Source of the DNA: Thermodesulfobacteriota bacterium
GTDB lineage: Bacteria; Desulfobacterota; Thermodesulfobacteria; Thermodesulfobacteriales; Thermodesulfobacteriaceae
Direction: 5' to 3'
NCBI GenBank assembly: GCA_003641645.1
Contig: QNAZ01000006.1
Coordinates: 1 to 15,587 of the forward strand
DNA length: 15,587 nucleotides
Shown here: in pieces, positions 7,035-13,581 of the stretch
Numbering within the stretch: the first letter of the stretch is position 1
Layout of the letters: each line of letters begins with the position of its first letter
Position numbers and translations under genes: made by a program
Notes under the pieces: model-generated
The model's input: the letters and a program-made list of their open reading frames with translations, nothing else
What the model was told of the DNA's origin: nothing
The model's database searches: none

Positions 7035-7534
7035 GATCTCACCTGTGCTAAAATCTCTTCTATACTTTTACTTCTTTTTTTAGCTACATACTCTATACTT
7101 TGAAGTTGAGACAAAGCTTTAAATGTGGCTTTTACAAGATTGTGAGGATTACTACTTCCTATACATTTAGTTACTATATCAGTTATTCCTGCTGCATCCA
7201 TAATAGCACGCACTGTACTACCTGCTATAACACCAGTCCCAGATTTAGCAGGTTTTAATAATATCTTAGTTGAACTAAATTTAGTCATTATGGTATGAGG
7301 TATAGTTCCTCTGGTTATAGGAACATCTATCATGTTTTTTTTAGCCTTTTCTATAGCTTTTCTTATAGCATCTGGAACTTCTGGAGCTTTTCCTAATCCA
7401 AAACCAACTTTTCCTTTTCCATCTCCTACAACTACTAAGGCTGAAAATCTAAGTTTCTTACCACCTTTGGTAACCTTAGTTACTCTATTTATCATAATTA
7501 TTCTTTCTATTAATTCTTCTCCTATTTTAGCCAA
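7031..7534 (-). CDS. rpsE: 30S ribosomal protein S5
   Basis: S5 works in decoding accuracy and sits near the mRNA entry channel. The 167 residues contain the S5 double-stranded RNA-binding domain (IERIIMINRVTKVTKGGKK, then FSALVVVGDGKGKVGFGLGKA at about 30-50) and the C-terminal domain with SGTGVIAG and SSNPHNLVKATFKAL. The VTKGGKK loop near residues 21-27 is the region where spectinomycin-resistance changes fall in other species. The start is TTG at 7532-7534 with a very strong AAGGAGGT at 7539-7546. MAKIGEEL fits the family N-terminus, and no ATG is nearby. The stop TGA overlaps the rpmD start. Confidence 0.98.
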   Translation of the reverse strand: MAKIGEELIERIIMINRVTKVTKGGKKLRFSALVVVGDGKGKVGFGLGKAPEVPDAIRKAIEKAKKNMIDVPITRGTIPHTIMTKFSSTKILLKPAKSGTGVIAGSTVRAIMDAAGITDIVTKCIGSSNPHNLVKATFKALSQLQSIEYVAKKRSKSIEEILAQVRS

Positions 7535-7538
7535 CTTT

Positions 7539-7546
7539 ACCTCCTT
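7539..7546 (-). promoter_or_regulatory. Ribosome binding site of rpsE supporting a TTG start
   Basis: AAGGAGGT lies 4 bases before the TTG at 7532-7534. It is among the strongest SDs in the window, and the translation from this TTG gives the standard S5 N-terminus, so the rare start codon is credible. Confidence 0.88.
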
Positions 7547-7552
7547 AAAAAT

Positions 7553-7942
7553 TTAAAATTCTAAACCTACAGCTCTTGCAGCATCAGCAAGAGCTTTAAT
7601 TCTTCCATGATATTTAAAACCTCCTCTATCAAAACAAACTTTAGTAATGCCTTTTTCTAAAGCCTTTTTAGCTATTAACTCACCTACTGCCCTAGCTACT
7701 TCTGTTTTCCCACCTTTCTTTTTTAATTCTTCAAATTTTTCTCTTATTTCTGGAGATAAAGAGGAAGCAGCCACAAGGGTGTGTCCAATAGTATCATCTA
7801 TAATCTGTGCATAAATATGTTTACAACTTTTATATACACTTAATCTTGGTCTTTCAGGAGTGCCAAAAATTTTTTTTCTCACTCTTTTTTTTCTTCTTAA
7901 TCTTGCCTCTACTTTTCTTTTACGCTTTTCTAACTTTCCCAT
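7553..7942 (-). CDS. rplR: 50S ribosomal protein L18
   Basis: L18 binds 5S rRNA and helps dock it to 23S rRNA in the central protuberance. The 129 residues open with a very basic arm (about 1-27, mostly Lys and Arg) followed by GTPERPRLSVYKSCKHIYAQIIDD and end with FDRGGFKYHGRIKALADAARAVGLEF, both family signatures. The length is a little above the usual 117-122 because of the N-terminal arm. That arm is encoded by two runs of eight A in the mRNA (7885-7892 and 7870-7877), potential polymerase slippage sites. The ATG has AAAGGAG upstream. It lies 16 bases after rplF. Confidence 0.98.
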   Translation of the reverse strand: MGKLEKRKRKVEARLRRKKRVRKKIFGTPERPRLSVYKSCKHIYAQIIDDTIGHTLVAASSLSPEIREKFEELKKKGGKTEVARAVGELIAKKALEKGITKVCFDRGGFKYHGRIKALADAARAVGLEF

Positions 7943-7958
7943 AAATTAACTCCTTTAA

Positions 7959-8543
7959 TTATTTAGCCCCCTTTCCTGCTTTACCAGCTTTTCTATAAAT
8001 CACTTCTCCAGTATATCTAATTCCTTTTCCTTTATAAGGCTCTGGTGGTCTAAGTCTTTTTATATTAGCTGCTACTTGTCCAACTAATTCTTTATCTATA
8101 CCTTCTATAATAACTCTTGCTTGGACCTCTCCACTCCCCTTTTCTACTTTAGCAGAAATTCCTTCAGGCAATTTAAAATTAACAGGATGAGAATATCCTA
8201 AACTAAAAATTATCTCTTTTCCTTTAAGTTCTGCTTTGTATCCAAGCCCTACAATATCTAAGGATTTTTTAAATCCCTCTGTAACTCCAATAACCATATT
8301 ATTTATTAATGACCTTGCTAATCCTTGAAATGCTTTAGCTTTCTTTTTTAATTTTTTCCTTACATCCTCTTGAAGAACTACTAAAGTATCTTTATCGATG
8401 TCAATCTTTACTAAAGGAGGTAATTTTTTAACTAATTTCCCCTTAGGTCCTTCTACTTCAATAATTCTATCTTCTTTAATTTGGATTTTAACTCCACTTG
8501 GAATTTTAATAGGTTTTCTTCCTATACGAGATATTTCTCCCAT
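7959..8543 (-). CDS. rplF: 50S ribosomal protein L6
   Basis: L6 lies near the sarcin-ricin loop and the factor-binding site of the 50S subunit. The 194 residues have the two repeated L6 domains (about 1-85 and 86-175). The signature PEPYKGKGIRYTGEVIYRKAGKAGKG at the end is diagnostic. It is slightly longer than the usual 177-180: three residues (GEI) are added at the N-terminus before SRIGRKPIKIP, and there is a short Lys/Gly tail. The ATG at 8541-8543 has AGAGGTGG upstream, 15 bases after rpsH. Confidence 0.98.
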   Translation of the reverse strand: MGEISRIGRKPIKIPSGVKIQIKEDRIIEVEGPKGKLVKKLPPLVKIDIDKDTLVVLQEDVRKKLKKKAKAFQGLARSLINNMVIGVTEGFKKSLDIVGLGYKAELKGKEIIFSLGYSHPVNFKLPEGISAKVEKGSGEVQARVIIEGIDKELVGQVAANIKRLRPPEPYKGKGIRYTGEVIYRKAGKAGKGAK

Positions 8544-8558
8544 TTTCTACCACCTCTT

Positions 8559-8954
8559 TTACCAAATTTCACAAAGAACTTCTCCACCAATTTTTCTCTT
8601 TCTTGCTTCATGATCTGTCATAATTCCTTGAGAAGTAGAAATAATAGCAATCCCAAGACCATCTAATACCTTAGGTAAATCTTTATAACCTTTGTATATC
8701 CTTCTTCCTGGCTTACTTATTCTTTTAACACCTGCTATTACAGGACGCTTATTTTCATCATATTTAAGAATTATTTCAATCTGTGGCTGTGGTTTTTCTT
8801 TAATATATTTAAAATCTTCAATATACCCTTCTTCCTTTAATATTCTTGCAATTTCTAATTTTATTTTAGAAGATGGAATACGAACACTTTTATGTCTTGC
8901 CATTAAAGCATTTTTAATTCTTGCCAACATATCAGCAATAGGATCTGTCATCAT
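8559..8954 (-). CDS. rpsH: 30S ribosomal protein S8
   Basis: S8 is a primary binder of the central domain of 16S rRNA and in E. coli also the repressor of the spc operon. The 131 residues show TDPIADMLARIKNA at the N-terminus and the conserved RNA-binding C-terminus ISTSQGIMTDHEARKRKIGGEVLCEIW. Two successive ATG codons (8952-8954 and 8949-8951) lie 7 and 10 bases after a GGGGGAG SD, so either could be used. It follows rpsN by 13 bases. I did not find a clear S8-binding hairpin copy near rplE by eye, so autoregulation cannot be judged here. Confidence 0.98.
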   Translation of the reverse strand: MMTDPIADMLARIKNALMARHKSVRIPSSKIKLEIARILKEEGYIEDFKYIKEKPQPQIEIILKYDENKRPVIAGVKRISKPGRRIYKGYKDLPKVLDGLGIAIISTSQGIMTDHEARKRKIGGEVLCEIW

Positions 8955-8967
8955 ATTTTATCTCCCC

Positions 8968-9153
8968 CTACCAACTTGCTTTTCTCACTCCAGCAATTTT
9001 ACCTTCAGATGCTAATTTTCTAAAACACATCCTACAAAGACCAAATCTTCTAATATATCCTCTTGCTCTTCCACAAATTGAACAACGATTTCTTTTTCTT
9101 ACTTTAAATTTTGGTTCCTTTTTTGCTTTTTCTATCTGAGCTTTCCTTGGCAT
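8968..9153 (-). CDS. rpsN: 30S ribosomal protein S14, zinc-binding type (S14 type Z)
   Basis: S14 completes the 30S head next to S3 and S10. This is the short 61-residue form with four zinc-binding cysteines (24, 27, 40 and 43, two CxxC pairs) and the family block SICGRARGYIRRFGLCRMCFR, ending GKIAGVRKASW. The long, cysteine-free form of E. coli has about 100 residues. The start is ATG, preceded by a nine-base perfect SD (AGGAGGTGA at 9160-9168) formed by the last two Arg codons and stop codon of rplE. The gene ends in TAG, one of only two such stops in the window. Confidence 0.98.
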   Translation of the reverse strand: MPRKAQIEKAKKEPKFKVRKRNRCSICGRARGYIRRFGLCRMCFRKLASEGKIAGVRKASW

Positions 9154-9159
9154 TTAAAA

Positions 9160-9168
9160 TCACCTCCT
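9160..9168 (-). promoter_or_regulatory. Ribosome binding site of rpsN built from the rplE end
   Basis: Reading down, the sequence is AGGAGGTGA. It is a full nine-base match to the usual anti-SD of 16S rRNA (UCACCUCCU). The first six bases are the last two Arg codons of rplE and the last three are its stop. The rpsN ATG follows after six bases. Confidence 0.9.
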
Positions 9169-9699
9169 AAATGGCATTCCTAATTCTTTTAAGAGTTCAT
9201 AAGCTTCTTCATCTGTTTCAGCAGTAGTTACTATAGTAATGCTCATACCTTTTATTTTTTCAACTTTACTTGAATCTATTTCTGGAAAAATAGTATGATC
9301 ACTTATACCAAGAGTGTAGTTTCCTCGACCGTCAAAGCCAGATCTTGGAAGACCTTTAAAATCTTTTACCCTTGGTAATGCTATATTAATAAGTCTTACT
9401 AAAAAATCATACATTCTATTTCTTCTCAAAGTTACCATAACCCCTATTGGGACACCCTTTCTTAACTTAAATCCAGCTATAGATTTTCTTGCTTTACAAA
9501 TCTTGGGTTTCTGTCCAGTGATTTGAGCAAGCTCAATCAAAGCCTGATCAATAATCTTTGGATTAATTGTAGCTTCTCCTAATCCCATATTTACACATAT
9601 TTTATCAATTTTAGGAACTTCATGAATATTTTTATAATTAAATCTCTCCATTAATCTTGGTCTTACTTCATTGAGGTAATATTCCTTTAACCAGCTCAT
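9160..9699 (-). CDS. rplE: 50S ribosomal protein L5
   Basis: L5 binds 5S rRNA, forms part of the central protuberance and touches P-site tRNA. The 179 residues include VPKIDKICVNMGLGEA at about 28-43, ITGQKPKICKARKSIAGFKLRKG, RNRMYDFLVRLINIALPRVKDFKGL and GNYTLGISDHTIFPEID, all diagnostic. The ATG is three bases after the rplX stop, with AAAGGAG inside the rplX 3' end. The last codons AGG AGG TGA form the SD of rpsN. Confidence 0.98.
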   Translation of the reverse strand: MSWLKEYYLNEVRPRLMERFNYKNIHEVPKIDKICVNMGLGEATINPKIIDQALIELAQITGQKPKICKARKSIAGFKLRKGVPIGVMVTLRRNRMYDFLVRLINIALPRVKDFKGLPRSGFDGRGNYTLGISDHTIFPEIDSSKVEKIKGMSITIVTTAETDEEAYELLKELGMPFRR

Positions 9700-9702
9700 T
9701 TC

Positions 9703-10071
9703 TTACTCCTTTGCCTCAATTATTTCTCCACATTTTTTACAAACCCTGACCTTAGTTCCATCTTCAAGAAATTTTTTACCTACTCTTACACCCCTTTTAC
9801 ACTTAGGACAATATATCATTAAGTTTGAAATATGAACAGGCGCAGGTTTTTCTATAATTCCACCACTACTGTAAGGTGTAGGTTTCATGTGTTTTTTTAC
9901 TATATTTACTCCTTCAACTATAGCTCTTCCTCTTCTTGGAAAAACTTTTAATACTTTTCCAATTTTTCCTTTATCTTTACCAGCTATTACTACCACCATA
10001 TCATTTTTTCTAATATGAACCTTTGCTTCATGCGGTTTAGGTAAATTTTTGCTGGCTCCTCTTTTTATCAT
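9703..10071 (-). CDS. rplX: 50S ribosomal protein L24 with C-terminal zinc ribbon
   Basis: L24 is one of the two assembly-initiator proteins of the 50S subunit. The 122 residues contain the KOW motif (VVVIAGKDKGKIGKVLKVFP at about 26-45) and the conserved GVNIVKKHMKPT. The C-terminus holds a four-Cys zinc ribbon (Cys88, 91, 111 and 114) seen in many non-gammaproteobacterial L24 proteins. The N-terminus is longer than usual: about 18 residues (MIKRGASKNLPKPHEAKV) precede the normal start of the fold. The ATG start is supported by a strong AAAGGAG. No suitable downstream start exists before the KOW motif except Met25 inside it. It lies 19 bases after rplN. Confidence 0.97.
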   Translation of the reverse strand: MIKRGASKNLPKPHEAKVHIRKNDMVVVIAGKDKGKIGKVLKVFPRRGRAIVEGVNIVKKHMKPTPYSSGGIIEKPAPVHISNLMIYCPKCKRGVRVGKKFLEDGTKVRVCKKCGEIIEAKE

Positions 10072-10090
10072 AATCCTTCTCCTTTATCTT

Positions 10091-10459
10091 TTACACTACC
10101 TCTGGTGCCAAAGATACAATTTTCATAAAACCTTTTGTTCTTAGCTCTCTTGCCACAGGTCCAAAAATACGAGTCCCAATAGGCTCTTTGTATTGATTAA
10201 TAAGCACTGCAGCATTTTCATCAAATCTAATATGCGTTCCATCTGGTCTTGAAACTTCTTTTTTTGTTCTTACTATTACTGCTCTTACTACATCTCCTTC
10301 CTTCACTTTAGAATTAGGAAGTGCTTCTTTCACAGAAGCTACAATTATATCTCCTACAGTGCCATATTTTCTACCTGCTCCTCCTAAAATACGTATACAC
10401 ATTATCTTTTTTGCACCAGAATTATCAGCTACATTTAAATAGGTTTGTTGCTGAATCAT
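10091..10459 (-). CDS. rplN: 50S ribosomal protein L14
   Basis: L14 lies at the subunit interface, bridges to 16S rRNA helix 14 and binds the silencing factor RsfS in other bacteria. The 122 residues match from MIQQQTYLNVADNSGAKKIMCI through VGDIIVASVKEALPN and RPDGTHIRFDENAAVLIN to the C-terminus RTKGFMKIVSLAPEVV. This is the full usual length. The ATG overlaps the rpsQ TGA as ATGA, with a purine-rich SD (GAGGAGGG) inside the rpsQ tail. In E. coli an independent spc promoter precedes rplN, but here no intergenic space exists. Confidence 0.99.
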   Translation of the reverse strand: MIQQQTYLNVADNSGAKKIMCIRILGGAGRKYGTVGDIIVASVKEALPNSKVKEGDVVRAVIVRTKKEVSRPDGTHIRFDENAAVLINQYKEPIGTRIFGPVARELRTKGFMKIVSLAPEVV

Positions 10460-10746
10460 GATTCCCTACCCTCCTCAGGAACCTCTTCTATACCTATCAT
10501 CTTTTCCCTTCCTAATATCTGTCTCACTCTCCATCTTTTTCTACGAGAAAGTGGTCTTGTTTCTTCTATTAAAACTTTATCACCTATCTTACATTCATTA
10601 TTTTCATCATGAGCCATATATTTTTTTCTTCTTTTTATATATTTTCCATATAAAGGATGCTTTACTAAAGTTTCTACCATTACAACAACAGTTTTGTCCA
10701 TTTTGTCACTTACAACCGTTCCTATAAACTGTTTTCTTTTCCCCAT
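10456..10746 (-). CDS. rpsQ: 30S ribosomal protein S17
   Basis: S17 is an OB-fold primary binder of 16S rRNA helix 11. The 96 residues show QFIGTVVSDKMDKTVVVMVE at 6-25, HPLYGKYIKRRKKYMAHDENN and the signature IGDKVLIEETRPLSRRKRWRV. It is about 10-12 residues longer than E. coli S17. The acidic extra tail (IEEVPEEGRES) is encoded by codons that also supply the SD of rplN. The ATG has TAGGGAG upstream, 18 bases after rpmC. The TGA stop overlaps the rplN start by four bases. Confidence 0.98.
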   Translation of the reverse strand: MGKRKQFIGTVVSDKMDKTVVVMVETLVKHPLYGKYIKRRKKYMAHDENNECKIGDKVLIEETRPLSRRKRWRVRQILGREKMIGIEEVPEEGRES

Positions 10747-10764
10747 ATTAATTCTCCCTAAAAA

Positions 10765-10962
10765 TTATCTTATATTGAGTTCTTTTTCTCTAAGAATAGT
10801 TAATATTCTTGCAATATCCCTTTTTACTTGCCTAATCCTCATAGGATTTTCAAGTTTATGTATGGTTTTTTGAAATCTAAGATTAAACAATTCCTCTCTT
10901 AATTGAGATAGTTTTTCTTTTAATTCAGGTATAGAAAATTCTCTTAACTCACGGGCTTTCAT
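10765..10962 (-). CDS. rpmC: 50S ribosomal protein L29
   Basis: L29 sits at the peptide exit tunnel near L23 and helps form the docking site for chaperones and targeting factors. The 65 residues form the usual helical hairpin: MKARELREFSIPELKEKLSQL, LFNLRFQKTIHKLENPMRI, then RQVKRDIARILTILREKE. Its ATG shares one base with the rplP stop (TAATG). The SD GGGAGG lies inside the last codons of rplP. Length and position are typical. Confidence 0.98.
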   Translation of the reverse strand: MKARELREFSIPELKEKLSQLREELFNLRFQKTIHKLENPMRIRQVKRDIARILTILREKELNIR

Positions 10963-11378
10963 TAAAATTCCTCCCTTTTAACAATCTTACATTTAAAAGG
11001 CATTTTACTTGCAGCAAGTCTTAAAGCTTCTCTTGCAACATCTTCTGGAACTCCAGCAATTTCATAAATAATTTTCCCTCGTTTTACTACTGCTACCCAA
11101 CCTTCCACTGAACCTTTCCCTTTACCCATACGAGTTTCTGCAGGTTTCTTAGTAATTGGTTTATCTGGGAAAACTCTTATCCATAATTTAGCACCTTTTT
11201 TAGCAGTTCTTACAATAGCAATTCGCCCAGCTTCTAATTGTTGAGATGTAAGCCATCCCCCTTCTAATACTTTTAGTCCATATTCTCCAAATTCTAAAGT
11301 ATATCCACAAGTAGCTTTTCCTCTTACTCTACCCTTTTGTTGCTTTCTATATTTTGTTTTTTTAGGTTGAAGTAACAT
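10962..11378 (-). CDS. rplP: 50S ribosomal protein L16
   Basis: L16 is a late 50S protein that organises the A-site and P-site tRNA architecture. The 138 residues match closely: LLQPKKTKYRKQQKGR, FGEYGLKVLEGGWLTSQQLEAGR, RVFPDKPITKKPAETRMGKGKG and the C-terminal AREALRLAASKMPFK. The conserved Arg in IRVFPDKP corresponds to the arginine hydroxylated in E. coli L16. The ATG has AGAGGTG upstream. It follows rpsC by 24 bases. Confidence 0.98.
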   Translation of the reverse strand: MLLQPKKTKYRKQQKGRVRGKATCGYTLEFGEYGLKVLEGGWLTSQQLEAGRIAIVRTAKKGAKLWIRVFPDKPITKKPAETRMGKGKGSVEGWVAVVKRGKIIYEIAGVPEDVAREALRLAASKMPFKCKIVKREEF

Positions 11379-11402
11379 TTTTTCACCTCTATATTAAAAA
11401 TT

Positions 11403-12065
11403 CTATATTACAATTCTTTCTTGTTCTCCTTTTTCAGGTAATACTTCACCTTTAAATATCCAAACTTTTACTCCAATACTTCCATATTTAGTTATAGCTT
11501 CTGCAAAACCATAATCAATATCAGCTCTTAAAGTTGAAAGAGGAACTCTTCCAACTCTATACCATTCACTTCTTGCAATTTCAGCTCCTCCCAATCTTCC
11601 TGAACACTGAACCTTCACACCTTGAGCTCCAAATCTCATAACTAAAGTAACAGCTCTTTTCATAGCTCTTCTAAAAGAAACCCTTCTTTCTATCTGAGTT
11701 GCAATATTTTCTGCAACAAGTTGAGCTTCAAGCTCAGGTCTTCTTACTTCATTAACTAAAACTTCAACTTCTTTATTTTTTAAAAGTTCTGTCAATTCTT
11801 TTCTTATCTTCTCTATTTCTACTCCTTTTTTACCAATAATAATACCTGGACGAGCAGAATGGATTATTATCCTCACTTTATTAGATGCTCTCTCTATCTC
11901 AATCCTTGCAATTCCTGCATGAAAATAGTTTTCTTTCAAATATTTTCTTATCAAATAATCCTCATACACATATTTTGAAAATTCCGAAGGTTTAGCAAAC
12001 CAACGAGAATCCCAAGTTCTTGTAATACCAATTCTTAGCCCAATAGGATTAACTTTCTGCCCCAA
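11403..12065 (-). CDS. rpsC: 30S ribosomal protein S3
   Basis: S3 lines the mRNA entry channel of the 30S head and has helicase-related activity in E. coli. The 220 residues begin GQKVNPIGLRIGITRTWDSRWFA, continue with a type II KH domain (GKKG loop at 78-81 in PGIIIGKKGVEI) and end with the C-terminal domain (SGRLGGAEIARSEWYRVGRVPLSTLRADIDYG). The start is TTG at 12063-12065. The strong SD GGGAGG lies inside the last codons of rplV, three bases upstream. No ATG is near, and GQKVNP must be the N-terminus. The stop is TAG. Confidence 0.98.
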   Translation of the reverse strand: MGQKVNPIGLRIGITRTWDSRWFAKPSEFSKYVYEDYLIRKYLKENYFHAGIARIEIERASNKVRIIIHSARPGIIIGKKGVEIEKIRKELTELLKNKEVEVLVNEVRRPELEAQLVAENIATQIERRVSFRRAMKRAVTLVMRFGAQGVKVQCSGRLGGAEIARSEWYRVGRVPLSTLRADIDYGFAEAITKYGSIGVKVWIFKGEVLPEKGEQERIVI

Positions 12066-12068
12066 GAT

Positions 12069-12080
12069 TTACCTCCCTTT
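12069..12080 (-). promoter_or_regulatory. Ribosome binding site of rpsC inside rplV, supporting a TTG start
   Basis: AAAGGGAGGTAA spans the last three codons and stop of rplV and precedes the TTG at 12063-12065 by three bases (about 6 from GGAGG). It explains use of TTG for S3, whose GQKVNP N-terminus leaves no other choice. Confidence 0.87.
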
Positions 12081-12428
12081 TTTCTTTTTTTCTTCTATTT
12101 TCTCTTCAACTGCCACTGTAATATGGCTCATTCTTCTTAAAATTCTGCTTGCCCTACCCCATGCTCTTGGCCAGATTCTTTTTAAGCGTGGACCTTCATT
12201 CACATAAGCTTCAACTACATAAAGTTTGTCTACATCCATACCATAATTATTTTCAGCATTAGCAATAGCACTTTCTAATACCTTTTTAATAATTCTCGCT
12301 GCCTTTTTAGGTGTAAATTGTAAAATATTTAATGCCTCATCTACTTTCTTTCCTCTTATTAAATCAATTACTAATCTTGCTTTGTAAGGAGAAATTAATA
12401 CATATTTGGCAGTAGCACGAGCTTTCAT
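12069..12428 (-). CDS. rplV: 50S ribosomal protein L22
   Basis: L22 lines the nascent-peptide tunnel with a long beta hairpin at the constriction, a macrolide-sensitive site. The 119 residues contain KYVLISPYKARLVIDLIRGKKVDEAL, the ANAENNYGMDVDKLYV helix-loop, and the hairpin segment with GPRLKRIWPRAWGRASRILRRMSHITV. The tail is Lys/Glu-rich. The ATG follows rpsS by 11 bases with AAAGGAG. The last codons GGG AGG before TAA serve as the SD for rpsC. Confidence 0.98.
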   Translation of the reverse strand: MKARATAKYVLISPYKARLVIDLIRGKKVDEALNILQFTPKKAARIIKKVLESAIANAENNYGMDVDKLYVVEAYVNEGPRLKRIWPRAWGRASRILRRMSHITVAVEEKIEEKKKKGR

Positions 12429-12439
12429 CTCTTTCTCCT

Positions 12440-12730
12440 TTATTTTTTCTTCACTCCTTTTACTCTTCCTTTATCTGCAGGATGACCTTTATATGTTCTT
12501 GTAGGAGCAAATTCTCCTAATTTATGTCCTACCATATTTTCAGTCACATAAACAGGTATAAATTTATGTCCATTATGCACAGCAAAAGTTAACCCTACCA
12601 TTTCAGGTATAATAGTTGACCGTCTGCTCCAAGTTTTTATTGGTTTTTTATCTCCTGTTTGCTTTGCTTTTAAAACTTTTTTCAATAAATGTTCATCTAC
12701 AAAAGGACCTTTCTTTTTTGATCTCGGCAT
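12440..12730 (-). CDS. rpsS: 30S ribosomal protein S19
   Basis: S19 pairs with S13 in the 30S head and contacts A-site tRNA. The 96 residues match the family throughout: MPRSKKKGPFVDEHLLKKV, TWSRRSTIIPEMVGLTFAVHNG, FIPVYVTENMVGHKLGEFAPTRTYKGH. The ATG has GGAGGGG upstream, and the gene lies 15 bases after rplB. Nothing is unusual. Confidence 0.99.
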   Translation of the reverse strand: MPRSKKKGPFVDEHLLKKVLKAKQTGDKKPIKTWSRRSTIIPEMVGLTFAVHNGHKFIPVYVTENMVGHKLGEFAPTRTYKGHPADKGRVKGVKKK

Positions 12731-12745
12731 TTAATCCCCTCCAAA

Positions 12746-13567
12746 TTACTTCCTTCTCTTAATAATAAATTTATCAGAAGGTTTCTTTTTACGAGTTTTT
12801 AAACCCTTACATAACCATCCCCAAGGAGAACAAGGATGCCTTCCTCCATGAGATTTTCCTTCCCCCCCTCCCATAGGATGATCAACAGGATTCATAGCAA
12901 CACCTCTTACATGAGGTCTTCTTCCAAGCCATCTACTTCTTCCTGCTTTACCAAGAGTTATATTTTCCCATTCTAAATTACCTACTTGTCCAATTGTAGC
13001 TTTACAATCTCCATGAATTAATCTTATTTCTCCAGAAGGAAGTCTTAATATTACATAATCTCCTTCTTTACCAAGAATTTGAGCAAAAGCACCTGCAGAA
13101 CGAGCTATTTGACCTCCTTTCTTTGGTCTTAACTCTACATTATGAACCATGGTTCCAACAGGAATATTTTTTAAAGGTAAAGCATTACCCACTTTTATCT
13201 CAACATTTTCTCCAGACATAACTACATCACCAATTTTTAGACCAAGTGGAGCTAAAATATATCTTTTTTCCCCATCAGCATATTGAAGAAGAGCAATATT
13301 GGCTGATCTATTAGGATCATATTCTAATGCTATAACTTTAGCTGGGACATTATCTTTATCTCTTTTAAAATCAATAATACGATAAAGTCTTTTATGCCCA
13401 CCACCTCTAAATCTTACTGTAATTCTTCCATAATTATTTCTACCACCTGTTTTTTTGATAGGTTCTACCAAACTCTTTTCTGGTTCTTTTTTAGTAAGCT
13501 CTGGATTTACTAAATAACTCTGAAATCTTCTACCTGGTGATGTAGGTTTACACTTTTTTATAGGCAT
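12746..13567 (-). CDS. rplB: 50S ribosomal protein L2
   Basis: L2 is a primary 23S rRNA binder needed for peptidyl-transferase centre formation. From the ATG at 13565-13567 it has 273 residues, beginning MPIKKCKPTSPGRR, the family's normal N-terminus. A frame open to a GTG nine bases upstream (13574-13576) is rejected, because that GTG is part of the SD AAGGAGTGA, 8 bases before the ATG. The OB-fold and SH3-like domains are intact. NPVDHPMGGGEG carries His230, matching the conserved functional His229 of E. coli. The following segment reads HPCSPWGWLCKGLKTR (244-259) where most bacteria have HPxxPWGxPTKGYKTR, so two cysteines (246 and 253) and a changed PTKGYK block are notable. It lies 12 bases after rplW. 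Confidence 0.98.
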   Translation of the reverse strand: MPIKKCKPTSPGRRFQSYLVNPELTKKEPEKSLVEPIKKTGGRNNYGRITVRFRGGGHKRLYRIIDFKRDKDNVPAKVIALEYDPNRSANIALLQYADGEKRYILAPLGLKIGDVVMSGENVEIKVGNALPLKNIPVGTMVHNVELRPKKGGQIARSAGAFAQILGKEGDYVILRLPSGEIRLIHGDCKATIGQVGNLEWENITLGKAGRSRWLGRRPHVRGVAMNPVDHPMGGGEGKSHGGRHPCSPWGWLCKGLKTRKKKPSDKFIIKRRK

Positions 13568-13575
13568 GGCTTTCA

Positions 13576-13581
13576 CTCCTT
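13576..13581 (-). promoter_or_regulatory. Ribosome binding site of rplB that decides the start
   Basis: AAGGAG lies 8 bases before the ATG at 13567. The in-frame GTG at 13576 uses the final G of this motif and so leaves no spacer. The ATG is therefore the start, which also gives the normal L2 N-terminus. Confidence 0.88.

Noticed and set aside
8398..9015. Several plus-strand open frames opposite rplF, rpsH and rpsN.
   Set aside because: They overlap each other in different frames and lie opposite highly conserved r-protein genes.
10458..10727. Plus-strand open frame of about 89 codons opposite rpsQ.
   Set aside because: It is antisense to S17, low in complexity, with Phe/Leu/Tyr/His from complementary Lys/Glu/Met codons.
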